DNA from: a virus
Reading direction: 5' to 3' (one strand)
Length of the DNA stretch: 64,000 bases
Virus record (IMG/VR): IMGVR_UViG_3300014819_000003
Span: 1 to 64,000 of that record
The notes under the pieces are model-generated. The model was not told where the DNA came from and did no database searches. It was given only the letters and a program-made list of their open reading frames with translations. The stretch's first letter is position 1. The number at the start of each line of letters is the position of its first letter. The translations under genes and the position numbers were made by a program. This document shows, in pieces, positions 46,263 through 55,452 of the stretch.

Positions 46263-46909
46263 TGACTACCTCGGCATACTTAAGCGGGAGAAAAAGATAT
46301 CAGCGTCCTCAAGCAATACTGTGGTCTAATAATTCTGGAACCTTAACTGGTGGTCTTTATGTTCCTAATGGATATGAAGTCGGAGCAGATACTGCTGAGA
46401 CTGATCCAGATCTACTAAATCAATTTATTATATTATCTGATCACAATAGAAGCGAAATGTCTTTTACTCCACAAAGAATAGAACAGCGTCAGCGTACTAT
46501 AAACGGTCGTATGCGTTCTTATCATATTGCAGACAAGTTACAAATTAGTTTTTCTTGGAGTATGTTGCCATCTAGATCACATTATCAAGTAGCAGCATTT
46601 GATGATGCAACAGGATTATCTCCATATCAGAATAATACACAAGAGTTTACTGCAGATGGTGGAGCAGGCGGGGTAGCAATATTAGACTGGTATAACTCTC
46701 ATACTGGACCATTCTGGATGTATTTGGCATATGATAACTATGCTAACTTTAAAGAAAATGGAGAAGTTGTAAATAATTCTTTTGGCCACCTTGCACAATA
46801 TAATGAAATTATTCAGGTATATTTTGCAGACTTTAACTACTCTGTAGTCAAGCGTGGTGGAAATAATTTTGACATGTGGAATATATCGGTAACACTGGAA
46901 GAGGTCTAA
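46262..46909 (+). CDS. Distal tail protein candidate (215 aa)
   Basis: A 215-residue, beta-rich protein (LSGRKRYQRPQAILWSNNSG, SFSWSMLPSRSHYQVAAFDD, FWMYLAYDNYANFKENGEV, FDMWNISVTLEEV). It lies directly after the tape measure, the position of Dit, which forms the hub ring at the tail end. A Dit-like assignment fits size and place but not a clear motif. It overlaps the tape measure stop as TAATG. Confidence 0.6.
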   Translation: MTTSAYLSGRKRYQRPQAILWSNNSGTLTGGLYVPNGYEVGADTAETDPDLLNQFIILSDHNRSEMSFTPQRIEQRQRTINGRMRSYHIADKLQISFSWSMLPSRSHYQVAAFDDATGLSPYQNNTQEFTADGGAGGVAILDWYNSHTGPFWMYLAYDNYANFKENGEVVNNSFGHLAQYNEIIQVYFADFNYSVVKRGGNNFDMWNISVTLEEV

Positions 46910-46910
46910 A

Positions 46911-49900
46911 GTGTTTGTAAGTGAAGCATTAAAGACCCATCTTGAAACATCAGCAACAATAAACTTACAGTCTTTAGTTTTGGCTGAGTGGAATATGAAT
47001 ATGCCAGATAATATTTTTAAGGTTGGAAACTATCGATATAGACCTACAACAACTGGCTCTATATATAGAACACTCCCATCCACATTTGATCAGTTAGATG
47101 CTGGTAACTACTATACTGGCGCTACTGATGCAGATGTAGTTATAGATGGTGGTTTTGATAATACTGGTACACCACAACAATTTACATTAACTAAAGATAA
47201 AATGAAAATGATTTATTCTTTAGAAGATTGTTTAAAACCATTTAGACCTAGATCTGGAATTAATAAAGCCTTATATGTTTCTGGTAGATATCTTGCAAAT
47301 TCTGGAGCAAATCTTGCAGAGCGTCCAAGATACTATATGCCATCAAGATATGATCAATTTAGATACTGGACTTCTTATAGAACAGAAGAAGGCGCTGAAT
47401 ATGGAATTGCAAAAAATGTATCAAATGGATTATATTTTATTGATGATGCCGTTCCATTTGTTGTTTATAAAGAACCAGTTCCAGTAAACAGAGTTGTAGT
47501 AAAAATGCAAACAAATGTTGGATCTGTAGACCTTGGTCCATTTGCTACAAACACAGGAAGCATTAGCGATCCTTTATTTGGAGATGCTAATAAAACAACT
47601 CCAGCAAGATGGAAAATTCAATATCTTGATGGAACAAACTGGACTGATCTATACGTAATTAATGAGTTTGATACAAGAGATAACGAAACAAATTCTTCTA
47701 TTATAAGTTCAGATGGATATGTTGAATTAGAATACGGACTAATCATTCCAGATGCATATAAAGATATTTTTATATTTGCAGAACAACTATCATCAGATAC
47801 TATGCTTCCAGAATCCAATATTACTGGATATGCATATTTAATTGTAGAAAACGATGGAGAAGTTGGAACCTTTCATATTTGGACTGGCACAGAATATGAA
47901 ACATTTACTCCAACATATGGTTGGTCTCTTGGGTCTGAAACAATAACAAATCAAACAAACTTTGTAAATGATTTAACATCTCCGCAAACATTTACTGATG
48001 GAGTTGGCGGCGGTACAAAGTATAGACAATTTCAATACCTAAAGGGATTACGCATAGTAGTAGATACTATGAATAAACTAGATTCAACATTTGATCTTAT
48101 TGAAATGTCACCACGTTTAGTAGTAGATATATCTGATAAGGTTATTGACTATAGAGTAACAAAGATGCTCTCTGATCTTGGAAATAGTTCTATTCCAGTA
48201 GGTCAACTACTCGCATCAACTGGACAGATGACAATGTTTGATGATGATCAAGCCTTTAATGATAATAATACTAATAGCATAGTTTCTAACTACCTCCGTA
48301 AAAATATAAAATTTAATTTCTATGAAAAAATTATAAATGTTGATGGCTTTGATTATTTTATACCAATTAAAACTTTATACTCAGATGGTTTTCCACAAGC
48401 AGACGTTACTGGGGCAACAGTTTCTTTAGGACTAAGAGACTTTTATTTCTTTTTAGAGTCAATGCCAGCACCAAGACTATTGATGACTGAAACCTCATTA
48501 AGCATGGCCGTATCAACGCTTTTAGATTATATTGGTTTTTCAAATTATACTTTTAGAAGAGTAACTGGTGAATCAGATCCTGTAATACCATTTTTCTTTG
48601 TTGCACCAGATCAAAGCGTTGCAGAGGTCTTAAACCAATTAGCAATAGCAACACAGACAGCAATGTTCTTTGATGAATACAATAACTTTATTGTAATGAG
48701 CAAAGACTATTTGCTTCCAGAGTCAGGAAATCGTAGCACTGATTTTATATTATCTGGATCAAATAATCAAACAGATAATGGAGTTATTAAAAACTCAACA
48801 TCTGGAAATCTTCCAAATATAATTTCAATATCTTCGCAGGATAAAAAAATATATAATGATGGCAAAATTACATATACTACAAGATATATTCAAAGAACTT
48901 TTGGTGTAAGAAAACAAGCAGATAAGTTAGAATCTGAACAAACATGGATTTACCTACCATCACTGCTATGGGAAGTTGCTGGTACTGAAGAAACCAGATC
49001 AAGAAACAATGCAGCACAACAGGCAAGTGCTTATGCTTTAGGTGCTATTCCAATTAACTCCTCCTTAACATCTTCAGTTCCATCTGTATCTAATGGTGCT
49101 GTAATAAATAACATTATGGATCTTGGAGAGGGAATATTTTATTTGCCAAGGTATCAAGGATACTTCTATTCTAATGGAGAGATTATAAAATTTGATGCAG
49201 TTCAATTTAATATAACTGGAACTGGAAATGTATGGATTAGTAGTAATCAAGAATATCAGAGATACTTTGCTTCCCTGCCATTTAACGGAAAGATCTATCC
49301 TACAGGGCTAGTTAGAATATATTCCTTGCCATACTATGAGACGGTAGATGGAAATACAAGAATGAAATCTGGAGCAGTCTATCAACATGGTCGTGGACAA
49401 TTTGGAACACCAGTTGTAGAACATACTGCTGGTATCAATGAGTATTGGACAAATAATGATTATGTTCGTGGTTGTGATATGCAAACTCAGTATTTATTTA
49501 CAACTGTATTAGATGAAGATATAAATCCTCCATCTACAACAGTGGCTGCTGCTGGACAAAATAATACACTGGCTAGACAAACAACTAGAAATGGTATTAT
49601 AAAAAATTTTATGGCAACAAACTATTTAACAGAAACACAAGTTAATAACTTAAAAAGCACTCAATCTGGAACTATACAGTCCTCTGCTTTTGTTATGAAT
49701 GGCCCATCTTTTAAAACTACAGAAACACCATTAAACTTTGTTTCATACGTTTATAAAAATTTAGATAATGCATACAGGCACTTTGGAACAAGATTAAGAA
49801 TCATAGGCAAGATTGAAAACAATGAAGTTCGTGGACAAACTCCAATTGGCAGCACTCCATATTTCCAAATTACTGGATCTGGTACAAATCAAAATATTAG

Positions 49901-51230
49901 CATAGGTGGAGGATCTGGTGGTCTAGCAGTTCTTCTAAATCCAGAAACAAACAATGGATACTATTTTGAGATAGTTGCCCTTACAGAAAATAATATAGAG
50001 CAATACCTAAAGCGTGACAGTAAAACTGGTCAAGCGCAGGTATCTGTAAACAATATAGTTTTTTATAAAGTAAAAAAGGACTCATCAAACAACAATGCCA
50101 TTCCTATTAAACTTTGGGGTGGCCTAACAAATATATTAGTAGATGATGGAAGATTTACTGGACAGTATAGAAGGACGGCAGAAGAAAATCCAACAGTATA
50201 TGATTTGTCCGTAGAGTATCAAGATATAGGAAACTTTAGAAGATTCTATCTATATATAAACAATAAGTTAATTAAAATTGTTGATGATAAAGATCCACTT
50301 CCAGTTTATAATAACATGGCTCTTTTTGTAAGAGGATCTTCAAGATGTATGTTTGAAAATATATATGCCTTAACAAATAATTATGCACAAAATACTGTAT
50401 TTACAGTTGGAGAAACTTTGTCAAGTGCTTTTGGAGATAAAGAGATTGATGCTAATGAATCATTAAGAAAATATGCAATGAGTGGTATTGTTCAATCTAC
50501 ATACCTGTCTGGAATTAGTACGCAACAGCCACCTAAATACAATATGTACTTTGATGAGTTCGGCAGTATTATGCGTGAGTGTGCATATTTTGATATTAGA
50601 TATGATCGTGCGTACCCTGCTCTTTATGCAAAAATAGCACCGACATTTAATAGAATGAAAGGCTATAGCATATCTGGATTTCAGGCTGATTCATATGGAG
50701 CAGAATTTTTAGTGTTTAACACTACGGATACTGTACTAGTTCTTGATGATACAAGTGGTAACTATTTAAGAATTTTAGGTATAACATTTACCCAAGATAC
50801 AACACATGAATTATCTGTTGATGAATACTTTAAAAAGAAAAGCAATTTATCAGATCCAGAATTTGAAGGTGATTCAATAACCACTTCTGCCTTAGTAGAA
50901 AAATCTAAATATGATGAGATAAAACTAAGTAGATTGATATATGGTAAAAGTGAATTTGCTTTAGAAAGTCAATACATTCAGTCTCAAGATGATGCAGAAA
51001 GTATACTTGGATGGATTATAAATAAAACTAAAGATCCAAAAAAGGCAATAGGTTTAGAGGTGTTTACAATTCCTACCTTGCAGTTAGGTGACATTGTTAC
51101 AGTTACATATCAAAATAATGACGGTCTAGATTTAGTTACAGATTCGGAAACAAGATTTGTAGTATATAATATTGATTATTCTAGATCAAATGCTGGACCA
51201 AGTATGACTTTATATTTGAGTGAGGTGTAG
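46911..51230 (+). CDS. Tail hub / minor tail protein (1439 aa)
   Basis: GTG start at 46911, one base after the preceding stop, with GGAAGAGG upstream. The 1439-residue product has an N-terminal region with SLVLAEWNMNMPDNIFKVGN and RPRSGINKALYVSGRYL, a middle with VSTLLDYIGFSNYTFRRVTG and FFFVAPDQSVAEVLNQLAIA (gp44/Tal-type hub), a lectin-like segment (about 980-1160, YLYINNKLIKIVDD), and a C-terminal LQLGDIVTVTYQ strand motif. Such proteins form the tail-tip hub and anchor fibres. No protease or lysozyme motif was seen. Confidence 0.65.
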   Translation: MFVSEALKTHLETSATINLQSLVLAEWNMNMPDNIFKVGNYRYRPTTTGSIYRTLPSTFDQLDAGNYYTGATDADVVIDGGFDNTGTPQQFTLTKDKMKMIYSLEDCLKPFRPRSGINKALYVSGRYLANSGANLAERPRYYMPSRYDQFRYWTSYRTEEGAEYGIAKNVSNGLYFIDDAVPFVVYKEPVPVNRVVVKMQTNVGSVDLGPFATNTGSISDPLFGDANKTTPARWKIQYLDGTNWTDLYVINEFDTRDNETNSSIISSDGYVELEYGLIIPDAYKDIFIFAEQLSSDTMLPESNITGYAYLIVENDGEVGTFHIWTGTEYETFTPTYGWSLGSETITNQTNFVNDLTSPQTFTDGVGGGTKYRQFQYLKGLRIVVDTMNKLDSTFDLIEMSPRLVVDISDKVIDYRVTKMLSDLGNSSIPVGQLLASTGQMTMFDDDQAFNDNNTNSIVSNYLRKNIKFNFYEKIINVDGFDYFIPIKTLYSDGFPQADVTGATVSLGLRDFYFFLESMPAPRLLMTETSLSMAVSTLLDYIGFSNYTFRRVTGESDPVIPFFFVAPDQSVAEVLNQLAIATQTAMFFDEYNNFIVMSKDYLLPESGNRSTDFILSGSNNQTDNGVIKNSTSGNLPNIISISSQDKKIYNDGKITYTTRYIQRTFGVRKQADKLESEQTWIYLPSLLWEVAGTEETRSRNNAAQQASAYALGAIPINSSLTSSVPSVSNGAVINNIMDLGEGIFYLPRYQGYFYSNGEIIKFDAVQFNITGTGNVWISSNQEYQRYFASLPFNGKIYPTGLVRIYSLPYYETVDGNTRMKSGAVYQHGRGQFGTPVVEHTAGINEYWTNNDYVRGCDMQTQYLFTTVLDEDINPPSTTVAAAGQNNTLARQTTRNGIIKNFMATNYLTETQVNNLKSTQSGTIQSSAFVMNGPSFKTTETPLNFVSYVYKNLDNAYRHFGTRLRIIGKIENNEVRGQTPIGSTPYFQITGSGTNQNISIGGGSGGLAVLLNPETNNGYYFEIVALTENNIEQYLKRDSKTGQAQVSVNNIVFYKVKKDSSNNNAIPIKLWGGLTNILVDDGRFTGQYRRTAEENPTVYDLSVEYQDIGNFRRFYLYINNKLIKIVDDKDPLPVYNNMALFVRGSSRCMFENIYALTNNYAQNTVFTVGETLSSAFGDKEIDANESLRKYAMSGIVQSTYLSGISTQQPPKYNMYFDEFGSIMRECAYFDIRYDRAYPALYAKIAPTFNRMKGYSISGFQADSYGAEFLVFNTTDTVLVLDDTSGNYLRILGITFTQDTTHELSVDEYFKKKSNLSDPEFEGDSITTSALVEKSKYDEIKLSRLIYGKSEFALESQYIQSQDDAESILGWIINKTKDPKKAIGLEVFTIPTLQLGDIVTVTYQNNDGLDLVTDSETRFVVYNIDYSRSNAGPSMTLYLSEV

Positions 51231-51231
51231 T

Positions 51232-52200
51232 ATGGCACGTCTTGAAGATGATGCAATTCCACCAATTATTAAAAAACCATCTACATCTGAGTTTGATACT
51301 GCAATAAGAAATATTAAACAAATAATTGCAGATTCACAAGCAGCAAGAGAGGCTAGACAAAAGGCTGCTGCAGAGAAAAAAGCACAACTTGATGCACAAC
51401 GTGAGGCTGCATTTGCTCCGATATATGAAAGAATAGAAACTGCAAGGCAGAATGTAGCAGCAATTAAAGAAGATTTAGCAGATGGAGTTTATAAAGGTAC
51501 TCCGATAGTAACTCCAACTCCAACACCTACTCCAAAACCAAAAACTGTAACAGGTGTAACTTATGTAGGAACATGTTTAAATAGAAAAAAGATAACATCG
51601 TATTCTGATGGAACAACAACTTCAGAGTCTGCACCAGAAAATTGTGATGATGGTAATAATGGAGGATTTAGCACAAGTCTAATAGATACACCGACTACGC
51701 CTACTCCAACGCCACCACCAACTCCTACAAAGCCTCCAGCCCCACCACCTCCTCCACCTCCACCACCTAAAACAGCACCTATAGATACTGTATTAATTGA
51801 TCAAGAAGCAGTAGATATTGAGATAATGCAAGATCTTATATGGGAAGATATTGGTGGACATGAACTTATTAATATTGCTAGAAATGATATTGTTAATGGA
51901 CAAACTGTTTCGTATCAGCCAATAAAAAATTTAACAACAATCAATCAGCAATATAATCCTAATAATATTGTTAGTCTTCAAAATACCTCCGATAAATACT
52001 TTGCAAACTTTTCAATTAAACTTGAAACAAAGACTTTAGAAGAGGGCGAGGGTAGCGGACCAGACGGAGCATATGTATATATAGAAGATGCTACAGGGGA
52101 TCTAATAGTAGAACTTATCAACTTAGAGCCTGATGAACAAATAGAAGTTCAAATCAGCCTAAGTGGTACAATATATGAGGCGGAGTTTAATGAATCATGA
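51232..52200 (+). CDS. Tail protein with proline-rich linkers (322 aa)
   Basis: Start ATG 51232, after GAGGTG; the GTG at 51220 would overlap the previous gene. The 322-residue product has an N-terminal coiled coil (about residues 15-75, SQAAREARQKAAAEKKAQLD), two Pro/Thr-rich linkers (TPTPTPTPKP near 88-97 and a run of nine prolines near 175), a small Cys-containing domain between them, and a beta domain at the C-terminus. Flexible linkers suggest an extended virion part reaching from the tip. It overlaps the next gene by ATGA. Confidence 0.6.
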   Translation: MARLEDDAIPPIIKKPSTSEFDTAIRNIKQIIADSQAAREARQKAAAEKKAQLDAQREAAFAPIYERIETARQNVAAIKEDLADGVYKGTPIVTPTPTPTPKPKTVTGVTYVGTCLNRKKITSYSDGTTTSESAPENCDDGNNGGFSTSLIDTPTTPTPTPPPTPTKPPAPPPPPPPPPKTAPIDTVLIDQEAVDIEIMQDLIWEDIGGHELINIARNDIVNGQTVSYQPIKNLTTINQQYNPNNIVSLQNTSDKYFANFSIKLETKTLEEGEGSGPDGAYVYIEDATGDLIVELINLEPDEQIEVQISLSGTIYEAEFNES

Positions 52201-53330
52201 TAACTAATACTGGTAAGAATATTATTGGCAAGTACCTGCTTGGACAGGCACCTGCATATGCATCCTATATAGCCGTTGGATGCGGTCCAGAGCCTCTATC
52301 AACAGCAGACCCATATGGTAACTACGCCACAAAAGAAAACCTTGACTTTGAAATGTTTCGTGTACCAATCTCATCAAGAGGTTTTATTAATGATGCGGGT
52401 ATAACAAAACTAGTATTGACTGCAGAATTGCCGACGGAAGAAAGATATGAAATAACAGAAGTAGGATTATATTCAGCAGGAACAAACCCATCTGCTGGAG
52501 CATATGATAGTAAGACTGTATTTGCATTTACTACTGGAGAGACGTGGCAATATCATTCTGCTACCTCGGCAGTTGAGATAGATACTATAACTGTAGCACT
52601 TGATGATCCAAGTGTCGGTGGAGCAGAAGATGACATAATTGCAGTATCAGATGTTGTATTTCAAACAAACGCTGATAATGCTACATTCTATAATGTAGAT
52701 AGAGCAGATAGATATGAAAGATGCAGATTTTTTAATAACATAATTGTAATACAAGGAGATACTGCCGAATTAACATCCGCAACATCTGGTTTTACAATTG
52801 TTGCAGGATCTGATCATATTCATAAAACTGGTATTGATGTAGACTTTACAAGAAATGCACCAACTGATGAACTTCGTCTTGCATTTTCTATTATAAACAA
52901 AGACGGTGGATCTGCCTCATCTCCTACTAAAGTAAAAATATTGGTTGAGTTTGCTGATACTGAAGGTGGATCTCCAGAATATGCTAGGTTTGAAGTTGAA
53001 GCACAAGACGGTGTAGGAAACTATGATTTTGCAAATAATAGATATTATGTTGTAACAAAACAACTTCAAGATCTAATAGTTACAAATAACTTTACATGGG
53101 ATGCAGTAACTGTTGTTAAGATTTATGTTTCAACAGAGGTTACAGGAAGTCCATCAGATGATTACTATGTGGCACTAGATGCTATGCGATTAGAAAATGT
53201 AACTACGTCTAACCCACTTTATGGACTAACTGGTTATACCGTCGTTAAAAATACAGATGCAGAAACTGTTATTAAATCACCAAATACCAGTAACTATATA
53301 GAATTTAGATTTTCTGTCGGAGTTTCATAA
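52197..53330 (+). CDS. Tail tip/fibre protein (377 aa)
   Basis: A 377-residue protein starting MITNTGKNIIGKYLLGQAPA, followed by YIAVGCGPEPL and YEITEVGLYSAGTNP. This opening is typical of phage tail proteins that attach fibres or collars. A beta-rich middle (residues about 150-330) may be a carbohydrate-binding-like domain (IKIYVSTEVTGSPSDDYYVA-type strands, DAMRLENV). It is coupled by ATGA and TAATG to both neighbours. Likely tail-tip associated. Confidence 0.6.
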   Translation: MITNTGKNIIGKYLLGQAPAYASYIAVGCGPEPLSTADPYGNYATKENLDFEMFRVPISSRGFINDAGITKLVLTAELPTEERYEITEVGLYSAGTNPSAGAYDSKTVFAFTTGETWQYHSATSAVEIDTITVALDDPSVGGAEDDIIAVSDVVFQTNADNATFYNVDRADRYERCRFFNNIIVIQGDTAELTSATSGFTIVAGSDHIHKTGIDVDFTRNAPTDELRLAFSIINKDGGSASSPTKVKILVEFADTEGGSPEYARFEVEAQDGVGNYDFANNRYYVVTKQLQDLIVTNNFTWDAVTVVKIYVSTEVTGSPSDDYYVALDAMRLENVTTSNPLYGLTGYTVVKNTDAETVIKSPNTSNYIEFRFSVGVS

Positions 53331-53749
53331 TGGCAAATAAAATTTTAAGAATTCCAAAAAATCAACTTCCACCAGTTCCATCAGACAATAAATATTCTGT
53401 TAGATTTAGAGTTGTATCAGAAGATAAAAACAGATCTTCTCATTGGTCCCCAATTCATATAATTGATTCTACTGCCCCAGTAGCAGTTAATGGAACTGTT
53501 GTTGTTAATGGAAGCGCAATAACTGCAATTTGGGAAGACGAAGAAGGTCGTCCATATTATGATGTTTTTGTAAAATTTGATTCTGGAACATATCAATATC
53601 ACGGCACCACTGGAGTTCATAGTTATAATTTTTTAAAAGCGGCTGCAGCAACTAGCACAGTTCGTGTAGCAGTACAAATCGCTGGAGCACCACCAAAAGC
53701 AAGAAATGCAACATTAGAAATTTGGGAATCATCAGTAACCTCATTGTAG
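53330..53749 (+). CDS. Small Fn3-like tail protein (139 aa)
   Basis: A 139-residue protein with a basic start (MANKILRIPKNQLPPVPSDN) and a single Fn3-like domain (KYSVRFRVVSEDKNRSSHWS, ITAIWEDEEGRPYYDVFVKF, HGTTGVHSYNF). Probably a virion surface module working with the preceding tail-tip gene. Its ATG overlaps the upstream TAA. Confidence 0.6.
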   Translation: MANKILRIPKNQLPPVPSDNKYSVRFRVVSEDKNRSSHWSPIHIIDSTAPVAVNGTVVVNGSAITAIWEDEEGRPYYDVFVKFDSGTYQYHGTTGVHSYNFLKAAAATSTVRVAVQIAGAPPKARNATLEIWESSVTSL

Positions 53750-53756
53750 GCTCTAC

Positions 53757-53765
53757 TGGTATAAT
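53757..53765 (+). promoter_or_regulatory. Extended -10 promoter
   Basis: TGGTATAAT, followed by AAAGGAGA before the ATG at 53782. No -35. Confidence 0.6.
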
Positions 53766-53781
53766 TGACTAAAGGAGAAAT

Positions 53782-54225
53782 ATGGCAAAAGTACCACTAC
53801 CAGAACGAGGTCAGCCTCTTGATGTAACTTATATTTATCAATTGGCAGAAACCATCAACGATCTGGCAACTCAGGTATCATCTGCTACCTATAACTATAC
53901 TACTATTGATACTGTTAGTGCTGGAAAACAAAGTGTAAAAACATCAGAGGCTAGAGTAATCGGCGGGTATGTAGAAGTAGCCAATAACTCTACAGTAAGC
54001 GCAGGTAATGAAAAGACTTTTTCATACGACTTTCCATCAGACTTTAAATATGCACCAATTGCTACAGCAACACCTATTAACATAGGTAATACACCAGCAG
54101 GACAAAATGTTACAGTTATTTTAAAATCAGTAACTACATCAAGAGTTGAAGGCGTAGTTCGCTTTGGTGCATCTGGCGATCTTTCGCTTAACGTAAATAT
54201 TATTGTTGTTGGTATTCCAAACTAA
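53782..54225 (+). CDS. Small beta-rich virion protein (147 aa)
   Basis: A 147-residue protein with a helical start (MAKVPLPERGQPLDVTYIYQ, LAETINDLATQVS) that could trimerise, then a beta domain (KTFSYDFPSDFKYAPIATAT, SLNVNIIVVGIPN). The layout, short helix and then a single beta-sandwich, is that of small fibre or tip proteins. It is the last structural gene; replication genes begin right after. Confidence 0.55.
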   Translation: MAKVPLPERGQPLDVTYIYQLAETINDLATQVSSATYNYTTIDTVSAGKQSVKTSEARVIGGYVEVANNSTVSAGNEKTFSYDFPSDFKYAPIATATPINIGNTPAGQNVTVILKSVTTSRVEGVVRFGASGDLSLNVNIIVVGIPN

Positions 54226-54234
54226 GGGGTAATT

Positions 54235-54429
54235 TTGGTTCTTCGTTGCAAAAAGTGCAATGGCAGAATGTTTGTTGACAGACAGTATTCTAGTCAGATA
54301 CACTTAGAGATATATTGCTTGGCGTGTGGTAATAGGAAGTTTTTCCATCCCCCGTCAGACAGCAAGGAGGGTTTATGGCTCATGGCCCAAGAAACATTGA
54401 GAGCAAAGACTATAATAACAAGCCTGTAA
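54235..54429 (+). CDS. Zinc-ribbon protein, TTG start (64 aa)
   Basis: TTG start at 54235 after AAGGGG (54224-54229). The 64-residue product has CKKCNGRMF (residues 5-13) and IYCLACGNRKFF (27-38), a complete four-Cys zinc ribbon resembling those of ribosomal or transcription-related proteins. It overlaps the next gene by 55 bp. It may be a transcription or replication factor; its place at the junction between structural and replication genes is compatible. Confidence 0.55.
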   Translation: MVLRCKKCNGRMFVDRQYSSQIHLEIYCLACGNRKFFHPPSDSKEGLWLMAQETLRAKTIITSL

Positions 54430-54917
54430 TTAAAGGTAATAAAAAGATTTGGTTTCTTAATGGTGACCTTGTAAGACTTTATCATAGTTCTAGATCAACA
54501 GGAATGGTAACTGTTTATAATATTACAAAAGATAGATTGGAAACTTGCTTGCGATACGATTTTAGAAAAAATAGAGAAAGAGCGTTCACTGTATCAGAAA
54601 CTGCTCAACTTGTCAATAGGCATCGTAAATATTTTCCATCATTAGTGAAAAAAGGAATTATTCCACCACCTATGGGATCACAGCCTGGAGGGGTTCGTGG
54701 TTGGCAAATAAGAGCATATTATTCCGAATCGCAAGTTAAAGAGATTCGTGATATACTCGCTAGTTATCATCTAGGTAGACCTAGAAAAGATAAGTTAATT
54801 ACAAATGGAATTACACCAACAAAGCAAGAGTTGACACGCAGAATTGGTGATGGTATACTGACATATACGAAAACTGAAGATGGAAGATTTGTTCCAGTTT
54901 GGTCAGAAAAGATTTAG
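54375..54917 (+). CDS. MerR-like helix-turn-helix protein (180 aa)
   Basis: A 180-residue protein with AGGAGGG upstream. Residues about 74-125 (AFTVSETAQLVNRHRKYFPS, LVKKGIIPPPMGSQPGGVRG, YYSESQVKEIRDILASYHLG) form a MerR/excisionase-type winged helix with the wing containing GVRGWQI. The N-terminus (WFLNGDLVRLYHSSRSTG) is a small beta domain. A basic C-terminal part follows. Likely a DNA-binding regulator, possibly of the switch to late genes; target unknown. Confidence 0.65.
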   Translation: MAHGPRNIESKDYNNKPVIKGNKKIWFLNGDLVRLYHSSRSTGMVTVYNITKDRLETCLRYDFRKNRERAFTVSETAQLVNRHRKYFPSLVKKGIIPPPMGSQPGGVRGWQIRAYYSESQVKEIRDILASYHLGRPRKDKLITNGITPTKQELTRRIGDGILTYTKTEDGRFVPVWSEKI

Positions 54918-54932
54918 TCCTTGGGAGGGGCA

Positions 54933-55142
54933 ATGGAAAAAGAGAGCACAAAGGTATCAGCAACACTTGGCTACACACTTAATCTTGGTAACTTTCAGTC
55001 ATTGAGAGTTGATCTTGGAGTTGTAGATAATGTTCGTGATAATGAAAATGTAGACGAAGCAATGAATCGTATATATGATTTTGTTGAGAGCAAAGTTATT
55101 GAAAAGGTTAATGAAGCAAAGGCAGCACTGGTAGAAGAATAA
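54933..55142 (+). CDS. Hypothetical small protein (69 aa)
   Basis: Start ATG 54933 with GGGAGGGG upstream. A 69-residue acidic protein with two predicted strands (KVSATLGYTLNLGNFQSLRV) and a C-terminal helix (EAMNRIYDFVESKVIEKVNE). Found between a regulator and replication genes; similar small proteins are common there, unnamed. Function unknown. Confidence 0.6.
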   Translation: MEKESTKVSATLGYTLNLGNFQSLRVDLGVVDNVRDNENVDEAMNRIYDFVESKVIEKVNEAKAALVEE

Positions 55143-55143
55143 T

Positions 55144-55452
55144 ATGGCTGATCGCAAAGACCGTATGGCTTTGCTCAGTCGGTATAACAAACTGCATTTG
55201 CAAAGGTACGAAAAGAAGTCTACACTCAACCTTAATGTTGAGCAATGGGCTGCTGATGCACTTGTTGAATCATATGGACTTCAGCAATGTTATGATTTAC
55301 TAACATATTATTTTGAGATATCTAAAAATCCATCTTGGAATAGTTTTGCTTATAACGCACAAGATTTGCTTGATGGTAAAATTGCTATAGAACAAGATTT
55401 AAAAGAACGTGAAGAGCGCAGGGCAAAGGCTAGGGAGTGGCTAAATGGTTGA
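55144..55452 (+). CDS. Small helical protein before helicase (102 aa)
   Basis: A 102-residue, all-helical, charged protein (LLSRYNKLHLQRYEKKSTLN, YDLLTYYFEISKNPSWNSFA, LKEREERRAKAREWLNG) starting one base after the previous stop and overlapping the helicase gene by 8 bp. Helical proteins placed immediately before a DnaB gene are often helicase loaders or accessory factors. No ATPase motif is present, so a loader of the DnaC type is excluded. Confidence 0.6.
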   Translation: MADRKDRMALLSRYNKLHLQRYEKKSTLNLNVEQWAADALVESYGLQQCYDLLTYYFEISKNPSWNSFAYNAQDLLDGKIAIEQDLKEREERRAKAREWLNG